Positions 32,801 to 38,409 of a stretch of 38,409 nt of DNA are shown piece by piece. The first letter of the stretch is position 1. Every line of letters starts with the position of its first letter. Source of the stretch: a virus; the IMG/VR virus record IMGVR_UViG_3300003691_000028, positions 1 through 38,409 of that record. One strand, 5' to 3'. The position numbers and the translations under genes are program-made. Below the pieces are notes generated by a model, which saw only the letters and a program-made list of their open reading frames with translations, did no database searches and was not told where the DNA came from.

Positions 32801-34747
32801 TTATTTGGGTATTTCAAGTCCTTTCTTAGACAACTCATTTAATGTCAGGACATCACCGTCCCGTGCTACAAATTTATCGAGGGTAATATTACCCTTTCTA
32901 AACATCGTTGCTCTTGTAGGCCCCAGAACCTGATCCTGGAACTCCTTTGTCTGTGTTTTCAGCCAACTATTATATGTAGTTTTAGCAGGCACAGTCCCTA
33001 CCAATTCTAAACCTTTTTCACGTGAGAAGGTATCGTATTTACTTTTATGACCCCTTGGCAAATCCCCACGATTTTTAACGGGACTTATTTTAGCTTTATT
33101 ACTGTATTCTTGCAACAGTTCCTTCTGAGTTCTACTATCAAACCCTCTAGTTAGGGCATCTTCAGGTTGTATAAATGGAACTCTAATTGAGCGGCATCTA
33201 AAATGGAGTGGGGGGATTGGCCCTTTTGCTCTTGGGTACATCCCTACACCTAACCCATATTTATCAGCACTCTCAGCCCCCATACAAGTCATGGTTGTAC
33301 GAGCATCCAACGTGGCTACAAACTGTTCAACCTTTACAATATCTGAGTTTTCTTCATACAGGGCTTGTTTTGATTCGTTCTGTATGCCGTTTGTGAGGGT
33401 TAAAATAATACTTTCAGTGTCCCTGAAAGATTTCCTTGCCACCCCATCCATTCGATTAGCAGCCCGCGTCCCAACAATAGTTCGCGCAACTTCAGTGGGC
33501 GATTGCCCTTGTATAATACCTATTTTTGTAGATGCCAATAGTCTTTGCACATCAGCTTGATGTGCATTTTCCAGCCAACCTTTTAACGTCCGCCCTTCAA
33601 AAGGTTGGCTGTTAATTATACCTTCGAGCCTTGATGTTAAGGGTTGAGTCATTTCCAATATCACAGGCAAGGCGTCCTCAATTGTAGCTGCCCCAACTGC
33701 TGCTTCATTAACAACAAGCTCTTTGAACTGATTATTAATGACCGCTGTCATTTCAGCCCAAGCACCAGACCTTACATCGTTAAGTGCATTTCTAAAATTG
33801 GCTTGCCACTTTCGTCCAGCAGCTCCAGTTAATGTACGATTCCCTTGAGCTTTATTTACCCATTTTATAATTGTGTCATGTAAATCTGCTTCTGTTGAAG
33901 CAAGTAGGGGTAGGACTTGATTCCGTAAACCACCAGCATATCGTATTAAATAAGTTTGGTGACGAATTGTACGATCTAATATTTGCTCGTTGGAGGTTAA
34001 TGTAGGGGGAGCTCGGGGGTTAGTAGTGGATTTAGATTTTGACTTCGTGGACGTGGTTTTTTTACGAATGGGTTCAGGCTCAACCTTTGCTTCAACATAT
34101 TCCCCAATCATAGCGGCCCTTGTATCTTTATTTTTTACATCAAATGAACCATCCCATGATGTTCCTAAAAACAACTCTTTATACTGAGAAAACTCTTTAG
34201 ATAAAATAAATACACGAGCGTTGGTTTCACTCATTCCGCCCATTCTCTCTTTTAATTTTTTAAAAAGGGTTGGGTTTTTCTCCTTTTTTGAAATCTTTAA
34301 AACAGACAAAGCACCTTCATTTGGGACTGCCCCTTTTCTAAGCCAAGCATAACCCCCAACATCAAGACCTGCACCAACTGCGATTTTTTTTATACCAAAG
34401 GTGTCGGTGATCTTTAGGCTAGTTTCTGCTACAACATTTGAGATACCAACATTTCGTAATTTTTTTCTAAAAAACAAAAAGGTGTGATCTAATTCTTTAT
34501 TTTTAATATTTATACGACGAGAAATCGATACAGTATATGCCTCGTCCTCAACTGTGATAGTATAGTTATTTCTATTTCTGACACTAATATGGAACCCCCA
34601 AACTGAATCAAGTTTTCCAGTCAATTCCCCATATTTAGAATTAACCTTATGGATCATTTCTAAATAAAGTCCTTTTATTTTATCAAAATCTTTTTTATCA
34701 AACCCTAAATCATCAAGTTCTTCAAAACTATAATCAATGTTAGCCAT
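32801..34747 (-). CDS. MuF-type minor head protein with extra N-terminal domain
   Basis: 648 residues. The ATG at 34747 is chosen because AAGGCGG lies 9 bases before it; it overlaps the upstream stop. The MuF domain lies in the C-terminal third: 'VEQFVATLDARTTMTCMGA' and 'PIPPLHFRCRSIRVPF'. It ends in a tail, 'TTYNSWLKTQTKEFQDQVLG', that is shared by phage minor head proteins. Before it come ~210 helical residues ('LRNQVLPLLASTEADLHDTI') and a Lys/Ser/Thr-rich linker at about 225-245. Residues 1-220 form a separate domain ('IKKIAVGAGLDVGGYAWLRK', 'RVFILSKEFSQYKELFLGTS') with a GNAT-like look. MuF proteins sit inside the head near the portal and may be ejected with DNA. Confidence 0.8.
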   Translation of the reverse strand: MANIDYSFEELDDLGFDKKDFDKIKGLYLEMIHKVNSKYGELTGKLDSVWGFHISVRNRNNYTITVEDEAYTVSISRRINIKNKELDHTFLFFRKKLRNVGISNVVAETSLKITDTFGIKKIAVGAGLDVGGYAWLRKGAVPNEGALSVLKISKKEKNPTLFKKLKERMGGMSETNARVFILSKEFSQYKELFLGTSWDGSFDVKNKDTRAAMIGEYVEAKVEPEPIRKKTTSTKSKSKSTTNPRAPPTLTSNEQILDRTIRHQTYLIRYAGGLRNQVLPLLASTEADLHDTIIKWVNKAQGNRTLTGAAGRKWQANFRNALNDVRSGAWAEMTAVINNQFKELVVNEAAVGAATIEDALPVILEMTQPLTSRLEGIINSQPFEGRTLKGWLENAHQADVQRLLASTKIGIIQGQSPTEVARTIVGTRAANRMDGVARKSFRDTESIILTLTNGIQNESKQALYEENSDIVKVEQFVATLDARTTMTCMGAESADKYGLGVGMYPRAKGPIPPLHFRCRSIRVPFIQPEDALTRGFDSRTQKELLQEYSNKAKISPVKNRGDLPRGHKSKYDTFSREKGLELVGTVPAKTTYNSWLKTQTKEFQDQVLGPTRATMFRKGNITLDKFVARDGDVLTLNELSKKGLEIPK

Positions 34748-34907
34748 CAGCATGAACCGCCTTACCATTTACAATAGTTACTTGTTCATAATTTGTTGCT
34801 CCAGCTTGCCTTAGTTCCTTCTTTAATTTATTTATCCTATCGTTCATTTTCTTTCCGTGAGCAACACCCTCAGCTCCGGTTAACAATGTGACCTTATTAG
34901 TTGCCAT
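34740..34907 (-). CDS. Small basic protein between portal and MuF gene, 55 residues
   Basis: The ATG at 34907 lies behind GGAGGT, which is itself inside the last codons of the portal gene. Its stop overlaps the MuF start. The N-terminus 'ATNKVTLLTGAEGVAHGKKM' and helix 'NDRINKLKKELRQAGATNYE' are followed by a short strand 'EQVTIVNGKAVHADG'. No family recognised. Strong Shine-Dalgarno and overlaps on both sides make it a real gene. Confidence 0.6.
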   Translation of the reverse strand: MATNKVTLLTGAEGVAHGKKMNDRINKLKKELRQAGATNYEQVTIVNGKAVHADG

Positions 34908-34908
34908 A

Positions 34909-36336
34909 TTACTCACCTCCATCTAAGGGGCTTGATACAGCAGTGCCTAAAAATGGTTCTTCATTTGCAAGCTTATCAATCTCTTCATCATAAGTCATTT
35001 TCGTTACACCGTGTTCCTGTAACCACACATGAAGCGACTCCTCACTGATCGGTGCTCCAAGTGCTTTAGCTTGAACAATTTGCATTAAAGTCTGACCGTC
35101 CAAATCAGAGTCTGAAAACTCAAGGTTGGGTGTGACTTTGACTTCATCGGGGTCCGCACCATACCATTTAGCCAACGACTTTAACACTTTCTCCAGAGCA
35201 GCTGCTCCAGTTTTTGCAATTTGTGGGAGTGTGGCAGTTTGAGCAGAAACACGGATTCTTAGAGCTTCACCACTTTCCTTAGCTCGGCTAGTAGCATCCA
35301 TCAATTGACCGCTTTTTTGTGATGCTTGCTTGTAATCGTTTTCAAGGGCCATTCGTTGTTCGGGGAGACCCTGTGAATCAACCCCGATATATTTAGCATC
35401 CCCGTTAATGGGCACGTCAATTCTTGAACCTGCACCAGTGCGAACAGTTTCATCATCGTCCGTATGAGAGCCAATAAGAACCAATGTGTCCTGCCCCTGC
35501 ATAAATAAATTCTGGCGGTAATCAGCTTCCCCCCTATAAATAGCTAGACATAGGCGAGCTAACCCCTCAAGAGGTGGAACATCTGGGGTTGGTGATAGAT
35601 CCTTACTATTGACAAATACAAAAGGGATTTCATTTAAATTGTCACCCAGTAAATTCGGAGAATCTAAAAGACTTCCTGCAATATCATCCCCCTTCTGCAA
35701 AACACCCGAAGCATAGCTACCTTCGGTGACTATTTCTTTATTTTCACCAATGAGGGCTAAGACACGATATTTATTTTTATAAAGCCATGTAAAATCAGCT
35801 TCGAGAACATAACCAGACTCATCTAAAACAACAAGCCCAACATCCCCATTTGCGGAGGTATCATCCCAATTTATAATTGCCAACTCATTATACAGTGCAA
35901 CTATTGAACTCAGCCCCTCGGTGGTGTCCTTTAAATCCCCCAACAAACCAACACGACCTGTAATTATTTGACGAGTGTTGATTTTACGCAACAGGAGCTC
36001 CAACGACTCCCCCAATAGTGTTGACTTTTCTCGCATGGGCTCAAGGGCAGCAGGTAACTCTATTGTTGGCGGTTCCCTGTGCATAATACCAACAGCCGCT
36101 TCAACAGCTTCACGAAATATGGAGTTATAGACCGCTCTTGTTTTATACGCCTCATAGGCCTTCGCACCGGATGAAGTTGCATTAACATCAGCACCGTCTT
36201 CAATTTGACCTGAAGTCATTGGAAGATATTTTGTACCACCATTCTTAATGGCTTCTTCCCCGTCATAACTATCGCAACACAATAGCCATTTTTCATATTC
36301 TGTTGCATAGAATGGGTGTGCAGATTCAACAGACAT
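34909..36336 (-). CDS. Portal protein (DUF4055 family)
   Basis: 475 residues behind AAGGGGAATTTAATG. The sequence fits DUF4055 portals: 'YPMTSGQIEDG'-like N-terminus, 'AYKTRAVYNSIFREAVEAAV' then 'GIMHREPPTIELPAAL', 'NTRQIITGRVGLLGDL' (the tail-side wing), 'GLARLCLAIYRGEADYRQNL' (stem helix) and 'AKESGEALRIRVSAQTATLP'. The gene directly follows terminase, as usual. The dodecamer forms the DNA entry vertex, binds terminase and later the connector. The length is normal for the family. Nothing odd except the small gene coupled to its end. Confidence 0.9.
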   Translation of the reverse strand: MSVESAHPFYATEYEKWLLCCDSYDGEEAIKNGGTKYLPMTSGQIEDGADVNATSSGAKAYEAYKTRAVYNSIFREAVEAAVGIMHREPPTIELPAALEPMREKSTLLGESLELLLRKINTRQIITGRVGLLGDLKDTTEGLSSIVALYNELAIINWDDTSANGDVGLVVLDESGYVLEADFTWLYKNKYRVLALIGENKEIVTEGSYASGVLQKGDDIAGSLLDSPNLLGDNLNEIPFVFVNSKDLSPTPDVPPLEGLARLCLAIYRGEADYRQNLFMQGQDTLVLIGSHTDDDETVRTGAGSRIDVPINGDAKYIGVDSQGLPEQRMALENDYKQASQKSGQLMDATSRAKESGEALRIRVSAQTATLPQIAKTGAAALEKVLKSLAKWYGADPDEVKVTPNLEFSDSDLDGQTLMQIVQAKALGAPISEESLHVWLQEHGVTKMTYDEEIDKLANEEPFLGTAVSSPLDGGE

Positions 36337-36350
36337 TAAATTCCCCTTGT

Positions 36351-37892
36351 TTAAAAATGACCAGAAGTTGAACCGCTTGTAAAGCGATCCCCCATTGATA
36401 AAATAACATAGCGCACTTCATCCCCGACATGGTCTTCAGCTTCAGTATCAACATCATCAGGGTCTTTTATGTCACGCGGTAAAGAAGGTACAGTTCTTAT
36501 AAACCCATCTTGACAATTACGAAACACAAATAGCCCGGGATATTCCCGTGGCCCATTGTCGGGCTGTGCATTAAAGATAGCAATCCGCACCTTTTCCCAT
36601 CCGTTCTTCCGACTCCCTGGCGATTTGTCACTTGGTGTCCATTTCACACCTTTATATTTTGTACCATTAATAGTTACTTTTTGCAACATATCCTTCCCAA
36701 TACAATTGCCATTTTGCACATCGTTGATGGAATTATCAGCGGGGCCGGGTTTAACTCTACCATAATAACCCATTTTAAGCTCTCTTTGTACAATTCCTTT
36801 GGCAATCTGGGTCGCCAGCATTCGCAACCCTTTATTCGGAACCCCACTCCATCCATACCACTCAGCAATTCTAAACAAATCACCTTTGATTGTAGATCTC
36901 CATTTCCCATCAGGTAGCAATACATCACACCCATCTGATTCTGCCCACCAACCGACACTAAAAGGAGCTGATGAACCCCAGTCAAATGATCTAAAAATTC
37001 TCCAAGTGTTGGGTATTTGGAAATCGTCCACTATATTATATTCAGATGACCACACATCATCAAACATACCACCACTTGTAATATCCCATTCGCCCCAAAG
37101 CCACGCTTTCCTTTTATTGATATCAGTAATTGACTCAAGCTCTAAAATGTATTCGGGTGATAAGTATATATTTTCTTTATATGAACCAAATAACCTGACT
37201 TGCGTCTTAGTGACAGATTCACGTTTGTGTGTCCTTGGGTTGAAGACGTCTTTTGTTATCTTTACAACACCACCCGGAGGTGCTGGGTCTACAAACCTCT
37301 GTTTGACCCAATTGTGGCCAACGCCATATGGGTTAGTTGTACTGAACACAACTAATGGTATCTCAGGGAGTGTTATCGCTTGCTGTGTAGCATGGTCTAT
37401 AGTGCTATGCACACTGGGTAAATATGACGTCCGATTCAATGACATTGCCATATCATAAAGTTCTGAGCTAGGTTGCTTTGTTAATTCGTTCCACCCAATA
37501 AAAGGGAACTCATGACCGTGATAGTTCCAATAATCCTGTTCTGTTTTCATTACCCTGAACCAGAGTTCTTCACCTGTCGGCCAAACCCATTTAAGATGGC
37601 TCGGACTACTAATGAATTTAGCCCCATCCCCGAACTGTCTAAACCATCGTTTGGATTTTGATATTAAATCATCTAGGTTTTTATATTCTCGGTCGAAAAC
37701 CACCCCCCGCCAGAACTGCCCATAACCCAAACCGACAAAACGTCTAAAATACATCAACTGAGCATCGGTTTTTCCGGGCCCTCTAGTTCCCTCATAAAGA
37801 ATATGATTACAGGGGCAACTCAGGGCAAGTTCTTGTGAACCCGTTAAAGGCTTCCAAACAACGTTAAAATCGTCAACTGTTTGGGGAATCAT
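36351..37892 (-). CDS. terL: Terminase large subunit
   Basis: 513 residues from ATG at 37892 (the codon before is an in-frame TTG that overlaps the upstream stop). Walker A is 'YEGTRGPGKT' (33-42). Walker B is 'FPFIGWNEL' (130-138), with Asn in place of the usual Asp before the catalytic E137. The coupling motif is 'LVVFSTTNPYG' (181-191). The nuclease domain has three acidic positions: D305 in 'FRSFDWGSSAPF', D387 in 'GPADNSIND', and the 'EDHVGDEVRY' box near 486-494. It packages DNA into the head by ATP hydrolysis and cuts it. No small terminase gene is in the window; it probably lies just outside. Confidence 0.95.
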   Translation of the reverse strand: MIPQTVDDFNVVWKPLTGSQELALSCPCNHILYEGTRGPGKTDAQLMYFRRFVGLGYGQFWRGVVFDREYKNLDDLISKSKRWFRQFGDGAKFISSPSHLKWVWPTGEELWFRVMKTEQDYWNYHGHEFPFIGWNELTKQPSSELYDMAMSLNRTSYLPSVHSTIDHATQQAITLPEIPLVVFSTTNPYGVGHNWVKQRFVDPAPPGGVVKITKDVFNPRTHKRESVTKTQVRLFGSYKENIYLSPEYILELESITDINKRKAWLWGEWDITSGGMFDDVWSSEYNIVDDFQIPNTWRIFRSFDWGSSAPFSVGWWAESDGCDVLLPDGKWRSTIKGDLFRIAEWYGWSGVPNKGLRMLATQIAKGIVQRELKMGYYGRVKPGPADNSINDVQNGNCIGKDMLQKVTINGTKYKGVKWTPSDKSPGSRKNGWEKVRIAIFNAQPDNGPREYPGLFVFRNCQDGFIRTVPSLPRDIKDPDDVDTEAEDHVGDEVRYVILSMGDRFTSGSTSGHF

Positions 37893-38404
37893 CAATTATC
37901 CCTAGCAGCATATTTTAAATTATGTGCAATGCGTCTGCTCCACCCTTTACCAAAAACAGACCATGTTTTAATATGGGTGATAAAAACCAGTCGCTCCGCT
38001 AGAAAGTGTAAAAGTAAATCATTGACATCAATTTCAGCTGCCTTTGACTTTGTTATTGGACCAATAACACCATCAGCTTTCACACCGACCGCGTGTTGAA
38101 AGATTCTTGTTGCATTGTGCATCCCGTGATTCACAGCAGCATCGAACATCTGATATTGTAGGGCAGGTTTGAAAGAATCCATATTCAAAGCATCCCACCA
38201 GTCCCTCCTGTATATTCGCTCTGCCCTTAATTTAGTAAGATTTTTAATATCCAATTTTGGATAAGCTGCGGCAGAAATACCAAATTTAGTACCTCTCAAC
38301 TCTCCAACACGAACTTTCCCGCTAGACCAGTTTCCCCGATCTTTATAATCATCTTGAAAAGAACCTTCGTTTGCAAAAACCCTATTAAAAGATACTTTGA
38401 ACAT
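37892..38404 (-). CDS. Endolysin, GH108 N-acetylmuramidase with C-terminal peptidoglycan-binding domain
   Basis: 170 residues. 'VFANEGSFQDDYKDRGNW' contains the catalytic Glu (E13) of glycosyl hydrolase family 108, followed by 'GTKFGISAAAYPKLDIKNLT' and 'AERIYRRDWWDAL', the conserved helix. From about residue 80, 'YQMFDAAVNHGMHNATRIFQ' and 'VGVKADGVIGPITK' form a PG_binding_3 domain. There is no signal peptide, so a holin should be needed for export, but none is obvious nearby. It cleaves murein glycan at lysis. Its location directly before terminase, with its stop overlapping the terminase ATG (TGATG), is unusual. The Shine-Dalgarno lies outside the window. Confidence 0.92.
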   Translation of the reverse strand: MFKVSFNRVFANEGSFQDDYKDRGNWSSGKVRVGELRGTKFGISAAAYPKLDIKNLTKLRAERIYRRDWWDALNMDSFKPALQYQMFDAAVNHGMHNATRIFQHAVGVKADGVIGPITKSKAAEIDVNDLLLHFLAERLVFITHIKTWSVFGKGWSRRIAHNLKYAARDN

Positions 38405-38409
38405 TTAAT

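Noticed and set aside
36799-37458. A 219-codon open frame on the plus strand
   Set aside because: It is the antisense shadow of the terminase gene, whose motifs are clear, and lacks a Shine-Dalgarno sequence.

Overview
This window is a section of a tailed double-stranded DNA phage with siphovirus architecture: a long tape measure protein, a tail tube, a lambda-like tail tip and no contractile sheath. The DNA is fairly AT-rich and genes start behind ordinary Shine-Dalgarno sequences, which suggests a bacterial, probably Gram-negative, host. The host cannot be named from sequence alone. There are no integrase, repressor, tRNA, IS or CRISPR features. The gene content (7-deazaguanine DNA modification genes, DpdA, phage sliding clamp, family B polymerase, DUF4055 portal) recalls the Nonagvirus/Seuratvirus type of phage, but the lineage is inferred.

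Two gene blocks converge. The left block (1-7945, plus strand) is metabolic and replicative. It begins inside a QueC-like gene that has lost all four zinc cysteines of QueC. It continues with a small membrane protein (DUF457/YdjM-like), a 91-residue QueF-like protein that keeps the catalytic Cys/Asp/Glu but not the NADPH motif, QueD, a phosphoribosyltransferase-FolE fusion, and the DNA-guanine transglycosylase DpdA. Together these look like a self-made 7-deazaguanine DNA hypermodification pathway. The QueF-L-type protein argues for an amidine (archaeosine-like, dG+) end product. QueE is not in the window and could lie upstream or come from the host. A sliding clamp and a family B DNA polymerase follow in the same overlapping operon, then two small genes, a sigma70-like promoter and four small unknown genes.

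The right block (38404 down to 7940, minus strand) is the late operon. In transcription order it runs: endolysin (GH108), large terminase, DUF4055 portal, a small protein, a MuF-type minor head protein with an unusual extra N-terminal domain, scaffold, a promoter plus hairpin, major capsid protein, a UUCG terminator, several small virion proteins, a block of beta-rich or fibre-like proteins, head-tail connectors, tail terminator, tail tube, tail assembly chaperones joined by a programmed -1 frameshift (A AAA AAC with a downstream hairpin), tape measure, and tail tip. The tail tip includes a gpL-like hub with an Fe-S cysteine pattern and a gpJ-like protein. The operon ends with a LamG-like adhesin and a class 3 lipase. 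Many neighbours overlap by 1-4 bases (TAATG, TGATG or ATGA), implying translational coupling.

No stretch over 300 bases lacks a gene. The two blocks overlap by 6 bases at their stop codons (7940-7945), with no visible terminator between them.
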